From Plantactinospora mayteni (GTDB lineage Bacteria; Actinomycetota; Actinomycetes; Mycobacteriales; Micromonosporaceae): a stretch of 64,000 nucleotides of DNA. Below, piece after piece: positions 18,252 to 27,343 of the stretch (within the stretch, counting starts at the first letter, position 1; every line of letters starts with the position of its first letter). The notes below the pieces were generated by a model. It saw only the letters and a program-made list of their open reading frames with translations. It was not told the DNA's origin and searched no databases. Both the position numbers and the translations under genes were made by a program. Location of the stretch: positions 248,001 to 312,000 of the forward strand of contig NZ_BONX01000012.1 in the NCBI RefSeq assembly GCF_016862935.1, given 5' to 3'.

Positions 18252-19475
18252 TCAGGGGGTGGCGGGGTCGGGGGTGGGGAGGCGGCGGGTCGCGGTCCAC
18301 CAGGTGAGGGCGTATATGAGGGTGGTCAGGCCGGCGCCGGCCAGGACTGCTCGTTGGTCGACGTGGTCCACCACGCCGGCCACCACGAGTTGGCTGAGCG
18401 CTATCGCCACGGTCGCCAGCATCATGTCGGTGGCGAAGACCCGGCCGCGTAACCGGTCCGGCACCTCGCCCTGCAACGCGTAGTTGGACATCACCCAGTT
18501 GCTGCCGCCGGCGAGGTGCGCGACGAAGACCAGGACCAGCACCAGCGGGAACCACCGGGTCACCGACACACCGAGATAGCCGAGCCCGTAGAGCGACATC
18601 GACAGGGCGAGGCCGGTGAAGAGCCAGGAGTGGTGCTTCAGTACCCGACGCATCAGCAGCGGGCCGACCAGCGCGCCGGCACCGCGTACCGCGAAGAGCA
18701 GGCCGGTGCCGATCGGGCCGACCCCGTAGAGGGTGGCCAGCAGGGGAAAGACGGTCAGCACGCCGTTGCCGAGGCCGACCGCGCTCTTCACGGTGACCAG
18801 TGCCAGCACCCGGGGACGGTGCCCGATATACCGCATCGCCTCGCCGAGCGCCGTCCACGGGTGCGGAGCCGGCAGGCCGGGCTCGCGCGGCTGCTGCAAC
18901 GGCCGGCGGATCAGCCAGGTCAGGCCCGCGGCCACCGCCAGGCCGGCCAGGGCCACCCAGAAACAGGCGTACGGCCCGACGGCCGCGGTCAGCACGCCAC
19001 CGAGGGACGCCCCGACGATGCTCATCGTGCCCCACGCCGAACCGGCGATCGCGTTCGCTCCGGCGAGATCCTCCGGCTCCACCACGTTCGGCAGCGCGGC
19101 CGACGCGGCGGGCGAGTAGAACGCCTTGGCCACCGCCACCGCGCCGACCGCCACCAGTGCCAGCCAGGCGGTGCCGGGGCCGCGTACCCCGAGCAGCAGC
19201 ACGATCGCGGCCAGCGCGGTGAGGTTCGAGACGATCAGGATCCGCTTGCGGTCCAGCCGGTCCGCGACCGTGCCGGCGTACGGCAGCAGCAGGGCGAGGA
19301 TGCTGTTGTCGACGGCGAGCACCAGGGCTCCCCACACGCCGCTGCCGGTCAACTCCGGAAGGAGTACCAGCAGCGGCACCATCACGAACCAGTCGGCCCC
19401 GAAGACCACGAGTTCGGCGGCGAAGAGGCGGCGGAAGTCCCGGTTTCGGGTAAGGACTGAAACGGCAGACGACAC
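18252..19475 (-). CDS. MFS exporter
   Basis: A 407-residue major facilitator superfamily protein with about 12 hydrophobic segments and the signature loop AGTVADRLDRKRILI after helix 2. It resembles the EntS/MdtH-type drug or siderophore exporters (MFS_3-like group, with PDRLRGRVFATDMM in the second half). The GTG at 19475 has a TAGGGT box 8 bases upstream and no ribosome site, which suggests a leaderless start. The substrate is unknown. The RND exporter gene upstream is separated by a strong hairpin, so the two are probably separate transcripts. Confidence 0.85.
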   Translation of the reverse strand: MSSAVSVLTRNRDFRRLFAAELVVFGADWFVMVPLLVLLPELTGSGVWGALVLAVDNSILALLLPYAGTVADRLDRKRILIVSNLTALAAIVLLLGVRGPGTAWLALVAVGAVAVAKAFYSPAASAALPNVVEPEDLAGANAIAGSAWGTMSIVGASLGGVLTAAVGPYACFWVALAGLAVAAGLTWLIRRPLQQPREPGLPAPHPWTALGEAMRYIGHRPRVLALVTVKSAVGLGNGVLTVFPLLATLYGVGPIGTGLLFAVRGAGALVGPLLMRRVLKHHSWLFTGLALSMSLYGLGYLGVSVTRWFPLVLVLVFVAHLAGGSNWVMSNYALQGEVPDRLRGRVFATDMMLATVAIALSQLVVAGVVDHVDQRAVLAGAGLTTLIYALTWWTATRRLPTPDPATP

Positions 19476-19517
19476 GTACCGGGACCCTACCCGGCCGTGA
19501 TCCGCGCCGGCACGGGG

Positions 19518-19571
19518 ACGAGGACCGGTTCCGGGTGGCGGTATCCAGGGCCACCCGCGACCGGTCCTCGT
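19518..19571. terminator. compound hairpin terminator after the RND gene
   Basis: An outer 12-bp stem (ACGAGGACCGGT, 19518-19529, with 19560-19571) encloses a second 7-bp stem (CGGGTGG with CCACCCG). The 54-base structure lies between the RND stop and the MFS start, both read leftward. Confidence 0.75.
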
Positions 19572-19633
19572 CGTGTGCTCTCGTTCTCTCCAGCCGGATC
19601 GTGTGCTCGTCAGCCGGTCAGTTCTCCGGTCGG

Positions 19634-22600
19634 TCAGCTCTCCGTCGGGGGTAGCGGCGACTTCCGGCTCTTCGGCAGCCGGAGTACCTCGAACTGGTCC
19701 GTACCGTCGATCAGCGCACCGGACGGCGCGGGGTGCGCCGGCACCGGGCCCGGCGAACCGCCAGCCGGGCCGGCGGCGCGGGCGCCGGCACCGACCGGCA
19801 CCGGCGCACCGGCCGGTACGCCGAACTCGGCCGCCTCGTCGGCGCCGCCCGACCCCGTCCCGGAGCGGCGCCGGCGGATCCGGTCCTTGGTGTTCTCCAC
19901 CATCGTGTAGAGGGTCGGCACCAGCACCAGGGTGAGCAGCGTCGAGCTGATCAGGCCGCCGATCACCACGATGGCCAGCGGCTGCGAGATGAACCCGCCC
20001 TCACCGGTCAGCCCGAGCGCCATCGGCAGCAGGGCGAAGATGGTCGCGATCGCGGTCATCAGGATCGGCCGCAGCCGGCGCCGGCCGCCCTCGACCACCG
20101 CCTCGACCACGCCCATCCCCTGGGCCCGGTACTGGTTGATCAGGTCCATCAGCACGATCGCGTTGGTCACCACGATGCCGACCAGCATCAACACACCGAT
20201 CAGCGCCGGTACGCCCAGCGGGGTGCCGGTGGCCAGCAGCAGGCCGATCGCACCGGTCGCCGCGAACGGGATGGAGACCAGCAGGATCAGCGGCTGGATC
20301 AGGCTGCCGAAGGTGGCGACCATGATCACGAAGACGATCGCGATCGCGGCCAGTACCGCCAACCCCAGGTCGGCGAAGGCGGACTGCTGCTCGGCGCTGA
20401 CGCCACCGATCTCGAACGTCGCGCCCGGCACCTCGATCCCGTCCAGCTTCTCCCGCAGTACCGTGGTGGTGGCACCCAGGTTGGAGCCGGTGGACGTACC
20501 GCTGATCGTCACGCTGCGCTCGCCGTCGATCCGGGTCACCGCGAGCGGGCCCTGTACCTCGGTCACGTCGGCGATGTCGTCCAGCTTCACCCCACCCGGG
20601 CCGGGCGGCCCCACCGGCAGGGCCCGGAGCGCCTCGATCCCGGCCGGCGGCTGCCCGGTACGCAGCACCACGTCCTGCTGCCGGCCGTCCAGCGACACCT
20701 GGCCGAGCGGGCTGCCCCGGAACTGCTGCGCCACGAGCTGCCCGACGGCCGCCTCGGAGAGCCCGAGCCGGGCGGCGGCGGCCCGGTCCACCTTGACGTC
20801 GATCCGGGGGGCGCTGTCGGCCAGGCTGCTGCGTACGTCGGTGACGTCCGCCGTCTCCGCCATCGCCTTGCTGACCTGCTCGCTCGCCCGGGCCAGTACG
20901 TCCTGGTCGGCGGCGCGGACGATCACCTGGATCTCGTTCGTCGCACCACCGCCCGGTCCACCGCCCCCGCCGAAGCTGACTTCACCGGCTCCGGTCAGCT
21001 TGTCGAACTCCGCCCGGAGCGCGTCCTCGACCTTTCCGGCGTCGGCCTCCTCGCCCAGCGCCACCGAGAAGCTCGCCTCGTTGGCGCTGCCACCGCCGCC
21101 GAACGGGTTGCCACCGCCCCCGCCCACCGTCACCTGGTACGACTCCACCCCGTCGGCGCCGGAGAGCACCCGCTCGACCTGCTTCGCAGCGGCGTCGGTG
21201 GCCGCCAGGCTGCTGCCGACCGGCAACTCCTGGCTGATGCTCAGGGTGTCCTGCCCGGAGTCGTCCAGGAAGTTCGTCTCCAGCCGGGTGGCCAGGCCGA
21301 AGGTGCCGAGCAGCACCACCAGGCCGAGTGCGACGGTGAGCCAGCGCCGCCGGGTCGCGAACCGGATCACCGGCAGGTACCCGCGTTGCAGCGGGCTGCG
21401 CAGTTCCTTCTCCTCGGCTGCCCGCCGGACCGCCTCCTCGCTCGCGCCGCCGTTCGCCGGCCGGAGGAACCAGTACGCCAGTACCGGGATGATGGTCAGC
21501 GACACCAGCAGCGAGGCGAGCAGGGCCACCGTGACGGTGATCGCGAACGGCGCGAAGAGCTGGCCGACGAAGCCGCCGACCAGCACGATCGGGGTGAAGA
21601 CGGCGACCGTGGTGAGAGTGGACGCGACGACCGCGCCGGCCACCTCGCGTACCCCGCCGAGGATGGCGGTGCGCTTGTGCTCGCCGTACCCGAGATGTCG
21701 TTTGATGTTCTCCAGGACCACGATGGAGTCGTCGACCACCCGGCCGACCGCGATGGTCAGGGCGCCGAGGGTGAGCAGGTTGAGCGAGTAGTCGCCGATC
21801 CAGAGCGCGATCAGTGCCACCAGCACCGACAGCGGGATGGAGACCGCGGTGACCAGGGTGGACCGGACCGAGAGCAGGAAGACCAGGATCACGAGTACGG
21901 CCATGACCAGGCCCAGCAGGCCCTCGGTGGTCAGGCTCTCGATCGACTTCTCCACGAACGGCGCCTGGTCGAAGACCACGGTGAGGGTGGCGCCGGAGGC
22001 GGTGGAGAGGTCGGCGAGCCGATCCCGGATGTCGTGCGAGATCCGCACCGCGTTGCCGTCCGGAGTGGCGGTGACCATGATGCCGAGGCTGTCCGCGCCG
22101 TCGGTCCGGGTGAACGAGGTCGGCGCGGCGAGCTGCTGCTGCACGGTGGCCACGTCGCCGAGCCGGACCGGCTGGCCGGACCGCCCGGACAGGAAGATGC
22201 CGGCCACTTCCTCGACCGAGCCGATCCGGCCGCCGACCTGGACCGTCCGGGTCTGGTCGGCCTCGGTCAGCGCCCCGGCCGGGATGGTGACCCCGTTGGC
22301 CCGCAGCGCCTCGCCGATCGCGGTCGGCGAGACGCCGGAGGCGGCCAGCTTGGCCGGGTTGGGGGTGATCACCAACTGCTCGTCGCGGGCACCGGTCACC
22401 TCGACGGTACGGACCCCGTCGATCGCCTCCAGCTCCGGTACGACGGTCTCGGCGAGCTTGCCGGCCAGGGCCCGCTCGTCACCGTTGCCGGCCGCCGCGA
22501 GTACCACCGCCGGTAGGTCGTCGGTGCTGCCGGCGATCACCTGCGGCTCGACGTTCTCCGGCAACGAGAGCCGGTTCAACGCGGTCTGCATCTTGTTGAC

Positions 22601-22915
22601 CGCGTCGTCCACGTCGGTGCCGAACTCGTACTCGACCTGGAGGGTGGCGCTGCCCTCCTGTGAGGTCGAGGTGACCTTTGTCAGCCCGGCGATCCCCTGG
22701 ATGCTGTTCTCGATCGGCTCGGCGACCTGCTCCTCCACGACCTCCGGCCCGGCGCCCGGGTACGGCGCGATGATGAAGGCCGCCGGAAACTCCAGCGAGG
22801 GCAGCAGCTGCTGCTTCAGCGACGGTACGGCGTACACGCCGAACGCCGTGACCACGATCGCGATGAGCGCGACAAGTCCTCGGTTGGCGAGACTGAGTCT
22901 GGCGAGGAACGACAT
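19634..22915 (-). CDS. RND efflux permease (AcrB/SwrC-like)
   Basis: A 1,093-residue resistance-nodulation-division proton-driven exporter. The N-terminal helix LANRGLVALIAIVVTAFGVY, the PYPGAGPEVVEEQV porter segment, the helix-4 motif GRVVDDSIVVLENIKRH with the proton-relay aspartates, and a second repeat with the same topology all fit the HAE-type ACR_tran family. That family is classically tripartite in Gram-negatives, but single-protein relatives such as SwrC of Bacillus act in one-membrane cells. Two glycine-rich loops sit in the second large extracytoplasmic domain. The C-terminal 70 residues are a proline/alanine-rich cytoplasmic tail. No adaptor or outer-membrane partner is present. 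Confidence 0.9.
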   Translation of the reverse strand: MSFLARLSLANRGLVALIAIVVTAFGVYAVPSLKQQLLPSLEFPAAFIIAPYPGAGPEVVEEQVAEPIENSIQGIAGLTKVTSTSQEGSATLQVEYEFGTDVDDAVNKMQTALNRLSLPENVEPQVIAGSTDDLPAVVLAAAGNGDERALAGKLAETVVPELEAIDGVRTVEVTGARDEQLVITPNPAKLAASGVSPTAIGEALRANGVTIPAGALTEADQTRTVQVGGRIGSVEEVAGIFLSGRSGQPVRLGDVATVQQQLAAPTSFTRTDGADSLGIMVTATPDGNAVRISHDIRDRLADLSTASGATLTVVFDQAPFVEKSIESLTTEGLLGLVMAVLVILVFLLSVRSTLVTAVSIPLSVLVALIALWIGDYSLNLLTLGALTIAVGRVVDDSIVVLENIKRHLGYGEHKRTAILGGVREVAGAVVASTLTTVAVFTPIVLVGGFVGQLFAPFAITVTVALLASLLVSLTIIPVLAYWFLRPANGGASEEAVRRAAEEKELRSPLQRGYLPVIRFATRRRWLTVALGLVVLLGTFGLATRLETNFLDDSGQDTLSISQELPVGSSLAATDAAAKQVERVLSGADGVESYQVTVGGGGGNPFGGGGSANEASFSVALGEEADAGKVEDALRAEFDKLTGAGEVSFGGGGGPGGGATNEIQVIVRAADQDVLARASEQVSKAMAETADVTDVRSSLADSAPRIDVKVDRAAAARLGLSEAAVGQLVAQQFRGSPLGQVSLDGRQQDVVLRTGQPPAGIEALRALPVGPPGPGGVKLDDIADVTEVQGPLAVTRIDGERSVTISGTSTGSNLGATTTVLREKLDGIEVPGATFEIGGVSAEQQSAFADLGLAVLAAIAIVFVIMVATFGSLIQPLILLVSIPFAATGAIGLLLATGTPLGVPALIGVLMLVGIVVTNAIVLMDLINQYRAQGMGVVEAVVEGGRRRLRPILMTAIATIFALLPMALGLTGEGGFISQPLAIVVIGGLISSTLLTLVLVPTLYTMVENTKDRIRRRRSGTGSGGADEAAEFGVPAGAPVPVGAGARAAGPAGGSPGPVPAHPAPSGALIDGTDQFEVLRLPKSRKSPLPPTES

Positions 22916-23308
22916 CAGCGGCTCACTCCTGTTATCGAGTTGGCGCGAGAAGGCGATCGCGCGAGTTCCGACTCGGCGCGGCTGGGGAAAGTCTGCCTGA
23001 CCCGGAACACCGCCCCGGCGTCGGGGCGCTGGGCGCAGAGTGCGGGTTGACCGGCCCCGGCGACAACTCCGACTCAGCCGCCTCTCAGCAGCTCCACCGT
23101 GCCCGGGGCGGCAGCTCCACCGTGCCCGGTGCGTGCCGGACGGGACTTGTCCGGTGCCCGACGGGCGGGACTTGTCCGGTGCCGGCCGGACGGACGGGCG
23201 GGACTTGTCCGATGCCGGACCGGCGGGGCTTGTCCGATGTTCGACGGGCGGGGCTTGTCCGGTGCCGGCCGGCAGTGCGGCAGGGCGGCAGTGCGGCCCG
23301 GACCGGGC
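22916..23308. repeat. gene-free gap with five-copy G/C repeat
   Basis: 393 bp between thrC and the RND gene. A unit reading GGG(A/G)CTTGTCCG(G/A)TG starts at 23142, 23167, 23200, 23225 and 23250, so the spacings are 25, 33, 25 and 25 bp; the 33 carries an extra 8 bp. Each unit is followed by a variable G/C filler. No coding potential is seen. The RND promoter should lie in the left part, near 22920-23040. Confidence 0.85.
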
Positions 23309-24358
23309 TCAGGCCAGGTCGAGGGCGCGGGCGGCGGTCGGCACGTCGTTGCGGATGGTGATCGGCGAGGGTGCGGTGGAGATCGCCCACTCCGGGTCCT
23401 TGAGGCCGTGCCCGGTGACGGTGCAGACCACGGTGGAGCCGCTCGGCACCCGCCCCTCGGCGGCCTGTTGCAGCAGCCCGGCGACGCTGGCCGCGCTGGC
23501 CAGCTCGACGAAGACACCCACCTCACGGGCGAGCAGCCGGTATGCCGAGAGGATCTCCCGATCGGTCACCGCCGAGATCAGCCCGCCGGAGGCGTCCCGG
23601 GCGTCCACCGCCTTCGTCCAGCTCGCCGGGTTGCCGATCCGGATCGCGGTGGCGATGGTGGACGGTTCGCGGACCGCCTCGCCGGTGACGATCGGGGCGG
23701 CGCCGGCGGCCTGGAAGCCGTACATCCTCGGGCGGCGGGTGGCGTTGCCGGCCTCGGTCTCCTCCGAGTAGCCCATCCAGTACGCGGTGATGTTGCCGGC
23801 GTTGCCGACCGGCAGGCAGTGGATGTCGGGGGCGTCGCCGAGCGCCGAGACGATCTCGAACGCGGCGGTCTTCTGGCCGTGCAGCCGGTCGATGTTGACC
23901 GAGTTGACCAGGGCCACCGGGTAGTCCATGGCCAGCTTGGCGGCGAGCGCCAGGCAGTCGTCGAAGTTGCCGTTGAGCTGGAGCAGCTTGGCGCCGTGCA
24001 CCAGCGCCTGGGCCATCTTGCCCAGCGCGATCTTGCCCTGCGGCACCAGCACGGCGCAGGTCAGCCCGGCCCGGGCCGCGTACGCCGCCGCCGAGGCGCT
24101 GGTGTTGCCGGTGGAGGCGCAGATGATCGCCTTGTTGCCGGCCTCGACCGCCCGGGAGACCGCCAGCGTCATCCCCCGGTCCTTGAACGAGCCGGTCGGG
24201 TTGGCGCCCTCGACCTTGAGATAGACGTCACAGCCGAGCCGTGCGGAGAGCACCGGAGCGGGCAGCAGCGGGGTGTTCCCCTCGTTGAGGGTGATCACCG
24301 GGGTGGCCTCGCTGACCGGCAGCCGATCCCGGTACGCCTCGATCAAGCCCCGCCACAT
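23309..24358 (-). CDS. thrC: threonine synthase
   Basis: Converts O-phosphohomoserine to L-threonine with pyridoxal phosphate. 349 residues from the ATG at 24358 ([15 protein letters not shown]), chosen because GAGGAGA precedes it; the frame is open 19 codons further up. The cofactor lysine is K59 in [11 protein letters not shown], and the phosphate-binding loop is seen in [14 protein letters not shown] and [10 protein letters not shown]. It belongs to the short actinobacterial and plant-type subgroup. It follows hom by 141 bp on the same strand and precedes a repeat-rich gap. Confidence 0.96.
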   Translation of the reverse strand: MWRGLIEAYRDRLPVSEATPVITLNEGNTPLLPAPVLSARLGCDVYLKVEGANPTGSFKDRGMTLAVSRAVEAGNKAIICASTGNTSASAAAYAARAGLTCAVLVPQGKIALGKMAQALVHGAKLLQLNGNFDDCLALAAKLAMDYPVALVNSVNIDRLHGQKTAAFEIVSALGDAPDIHCLPVGNAGNITAYWMGYSEETEAGNATRRPRMYGFQAAGAAPIVTGEAVREPSTIATAIRIGNPASWTKAVDARDASGGLISAVTDREILSAYRLLAREVGVFVELASAASVAGLLQQAAEGRVPSGSTVVCTVTGHGLKDPEWAISTAPSPITIRNDVPTAARALDLA

Positions 24359-24499
24359 CTCGCTCTCCTCGCGTCGCGGTCCCGCCGGCCCGTCGGCGGC
24401 GGACACCTCCTCCACGGTGACCCAGGGTCGCCGATCCGCTGCTCGCGCACCACCCGCTAACCATCTGGCGGGACGGGGGTCGATCAGGCAGTACGCCGA

Positions 24500-25849
24500 C
24501 TAGCGGTCGCCGCCCTCGACCCGGAGCACGCTGGCGATCGACCGGACGATGTCGAGTCGGCGCAGTTCGTCGACGGTGGCGGCGAGCGCGGCGTCCGGTG
24601 CGGTGTGGGTGACGATCACCAGGATCGCGTCGCCGCCCCGGCCCACCGGTCCGGTCGCCCCGTCCGCCGGACCCGTCGGCGCGGGGGCCTGTCGGACCGT
24701 GGCGATCGACACGTCGTGCCGGGCGAAGACTCCGGCGACCGCCGCGAGTACGCCCGGCCGGTCGGCCACGTCGAGGCTGATGTGGTAGCGGGTGACCGCC
24801 TCACCCATCGGCCGGATCGGCAGCGCCGCGTACGCCGACTCGCTGGGTGCGCGTACCCCGGCCAGGTGGTTGCGGGCCGCCGCGACGATGTCGCCGAGTA
24901 CGGCGCTCGCGGTCGGCGCGCCCCCGGCGCCGCGCCCGTAGAACATCAGCTCCCCGGCGGCGTCGGCCTCGACGAAGACCGCGTTGAAGGCGTCGCCGAC
25001 GCTGGCCAGCGGGTGGCCGACCGGGATCATCGCCGGGTGCACCCGAACGCTGACCGACTCGGCGCCGCTGGAGTCCGGCCCCCGGGAGGCGATGCAGAGC
25101 AGCTTGATGGTGCAGCCCATCGCCTTGGCGCTGGCCACGTCGGCGGCGGTGACCTCGGTGATCCCCTCCCGGTGCACGTGCGCGGCGGTGACCCGGGTGT
25201 GGAAGGCCAGCGAGGCCAGGATGGCCGCCTTCGCGGCGGCGTCGAAGCCCTCCACGTCGGCGGTCGGGTCGGCCTCCGCGTAGCCCAGCTCGGTCGCCTC
25301 GTCCAGCGCCTCGGTGAAGCCGGCGCCGGTGGCGTCCATCGCGGAGAGGATGAAGTTGGTGGTGCCGTTGACGATGCCGGTGACCCGGGTGATCGAGTCG
25401 CCGTGCAGCGACTCGCGCAGCGAGCGGAGCAGCGGGATGGCCCCGGCCACCGCCGCCTCGTAGTAGAGGTCGGCCCCGCCCTCGGCCGCCGCGTCGTGCA
25501 GCGCCCCGCCGTCCTCGGCCAGCAGCGCCTTGTTGGCGGTGACCACGCTCTTGCCGGCCCGCAACGCCTCGACCAGCCAGCTCCGGGCCGGCTCGATCCC
25601 GCCGACGACCTCGATCACCAGGTCGACGTCGTCCCGTTTGACCAGGCCGAGCGCGTCGGTGGTGAACAGCGCCGGGTCGACCGGCAGCTCACCCCGGTCC
25701 CGGCCGAGCCGGCGTACGGCGATGCCGGCGATCTCCAACGGCGCACCGACTCGTGCGGTCAGGTCGGCGGCCTGCTCGTGCAGCAGGCGTACCACCTCCG
25801 CGCCGACGGTGCCGCAACCGAGCAGAGCCAGACGGACTGGTGTCGTCAT
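24500..25849 (-). CDS. hom: homoserine dehydrogenase
   Basis: Reduces aspartate semialdehyde to homoserine with NAD(P)H, the branch to threonine and methionine. 449 residues: a Rossmann LLGCGTVGAEV at 8-18, the catalytic domain with GIVNGTTNFIL and EADPTADVEGFDAAAK, and a C-terminal ACT domain from about 355 (YHISLDVADRPGVLAAVAGV) expected to give threonine feedback. The ACT domain carries a glycine/alanine-rich insert. The ATG overlaps the lysA stop in an ATGA, so translation is probably coupled. Confidence 0.97.
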   Translation of the reverse strand: MTTPVRLALLGCGTVGAEVVRLLHEQAADLTARVGAPLEIAGIAVRRLGRDRGELPVDPALFTTDALGLVKRDDVDLVIEVVGGIEPARSWLVEALRAGKSVVTANKALLAEDGGALHDAAAEGGADLYYEAAVAGAIPLLRSLRESLHGDSITRVTGIVNGTTNFILSAMDATGAGFTEALDEATELGYAEADPTADVEGFDAAAKAAILASLAFHTRVTAAHVHREGITEVTAADVASAKAMGCTIKLLCIASRGPDSSGAESVSVRVHPAMIPVGHPLASVGDAFNAVFVEADAAGELMFYGRGAGGAPTASAVLGDIVAAARNHLAGVRAPSESAYAALPIRPMGEAVTRYHISLDVADRPGVLAAVAGVFARHDVSIATVRQAPAPTGPADGATGPVGRGGDAILVIVTHTAPDAALAATVDELRRLDIVRSIASVLRVEGGDR

Positions 25850-27231
25850 GCCACATCCAATGCGAGCAGATCGTCTTCGGTCTCCCGCCGGACGATCACC
25901 CGCGCGCGCCCGTCCCGGACCGCCACGACGGGCGGCCGGGGAACATGGTTGTAGTTGCTGGCCATGCTCCGGCAGTAGGCGCCCGTTCCGGGCACGGCGA
26001 GAAGATCTCCGGGCTGCACGTCGGCGGGCAGGAATTCATCCTTCACCACCACATCCCCAGCCTCGCAATGCTTTCCCACCACCCGGGCCAGGATCGGCTC
26101 GGCGGTCGACCGCCGGGAGGCGACGGTCGCCGAGTACGACGCCCCGTAGAGCGCGGTACGGATGTTGTCGCTCATCCCGCCGTCCACGCTGACGTACGTC
26201 CGGATCCCGTCCACGTCCTTGACCGTGCCGACCTCGTAGAGGGTGAAGACGGCCGGACCGATGATCGCCCGACCGGGCTCGATCGAGAGCCGGGGTACGG
26301 CCAGCCGCAGCCCCTCGCACTCCCCGTCCACGATCTTGTTGAGCCGCTTCGCCAGGTCGTGCGGCGGCGACGGATCGTCCTGGGTGGTGTACGCGATGCC
26401 GAAGCCACCGCCGAGGTCCAACTCCGGCAGCTCCACCCCACGGGCGTCCCGGATCTGCGCCTGGAGGCCGAGGATCCGCCGGGCGGCCACCTCGAAGCCG
26501 CTGGTGTCGAAGATCTGCGAACCGATGTGCGAGTGCAGCCCGCGCAGTTCGAGTACGTCCTCGTCGAGAATCCGGAACGCGGCGGCGGCCGCCGCCCCGC
26601 CGGCCAGCGAGAAGCCGAACTTCTGGTCCTCGTGCGCGGTGGCGATGAACTCGTGGGTGTGCGCCTCGACGCCGACGGTGACCCGGACCAGCACCTCGGG
26701 GCGGACGCCCCGGTCCCGGGCCAGCGCGGTCAGCCGGTCGATCTCGTGGAACGAGTCGACGACGATCCGGCCCACCCCGGCGTCGACGGCCCGGGCCAGC
26801 TCGGCCGGGGACTTGTTGTTGCCGTGGAAGCCGATCCGCTCGGCCGGCATGCCGGCGGCCAGCGCCACCGCCAGCTCCCCGCCGGAGCAGACGTCCAGGT
26901 GCAGGCCCTCCTCGGCGATGATCCGCACCACGGCGCGGCAGATGAACGCCTTGCCGGCGTAGTAGATGTCCTGGTCCGGGAAGGCGGCCCGGAAGTCCCG
27001 GCAGCGGGACCGCAGGTCGTCCTCGTCGAGCACGTAGGCCGGGCTGCCGAACTCCGCCGCCAGTTCGCGGACGCCGACGCCGGCTACCACCAGGGCGCCG
27101 TCGGCGTCCCGCGCCACGTTGCGCGGCCACAGTTGCGGCACCAGCGTGTTGACGTCCTCCGGGGTACGCAGCCAGGCCGGCCCCCGGACCCCGAGGTCGC
27201 CGTGCAGTGCCCCCGCTTCGTGAGCGCGCAT
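25846..27231 (-). CDS. lysA: diaminopimelate decarboxylase
   Basis: Makes L-lysine from meso-diaminopimelate, a fold-type III pyridoxal phosphate enzyme. 461 residues; the cofactor lysine is K94 in YYAGKAFICRA, followed by DVCSGGELAVAL, the glycine-rich DLGGGFGIAY and the C-terminal active-site CRSM-like motif (GAYCRSMASNYN). The N-terminal 40 residues (MRAHEAGALHGD) are usual for actinobacterial LysA. It overlaps hom by 4 bp. Aspartate-family genes are thus arranged argS, lysA, hom, thrC. Confidence 0.97.
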   Translation of the reverse strand: MRAHEAGALHGDLGVRGPAWLRTPEDVNTLVPQLWPRNVARDADGALVVAGVGVRELAAEFGSPAYVLDEDDLRSRCRDFRAAFPDQDIYYAGKAFICRAVVRIIAEEGLHLDVCSGGELAVALAAGMPAERIGFHGNNKSPAELARAVDAGVGRIVVDSFHEIDRLTALARDRGVRPEVLVRVTVGVEAHTHEFIATAHEDQKFGFSLAGGAAAAAAFRILDEDVLELRGLHSHIGSQIFDTSGFEVAARRILGLQAQIRDARGVELPELDLGGGFGIAYTTQDDPSPPHDLAKRLNKIVDGECEGLRLAVPRLSIEPGRAIIGPAVFTLYEVGTVKDVDGIRTYVSVDGGMSDNIRTALYGASYSATVASRRSTAEPILARVVGKHCEAGDVVVKDEFLPADVQPGDLLAVPGTGAYCRSMASNYNHVPRPPVVAVRDGRARVIVRRETEDDLLALDVA

Positions 27232-27296
27232 CGTGTCGTCGTCCCTTCGCTACCCGCGTGCCACCGACCGGCCCACTACTCCGGGAGCCGGGAACG

Positions 27297-27343
27297 GCTC
27301 ACATCTGCCCGGCTCACATCTGCTCCGGTCACATCTGCTCCGG
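27297..27343. repeat. three 15-16-bp repeats over the argS stop
   Basis: The sequence GG(C)TCACATCTGC(T)CC is present three times in a row. The rightmost copy contains the last codons and stop of argS; the other two lie just after it. Confidence 0.8.

Noticed and set aside
23142-23264. Possible CRISPR-like array
   Set aside because: Conserved blocks of 15 bp with 10-18 bp fillers that are themselves similar; too short for repeats and spacers.
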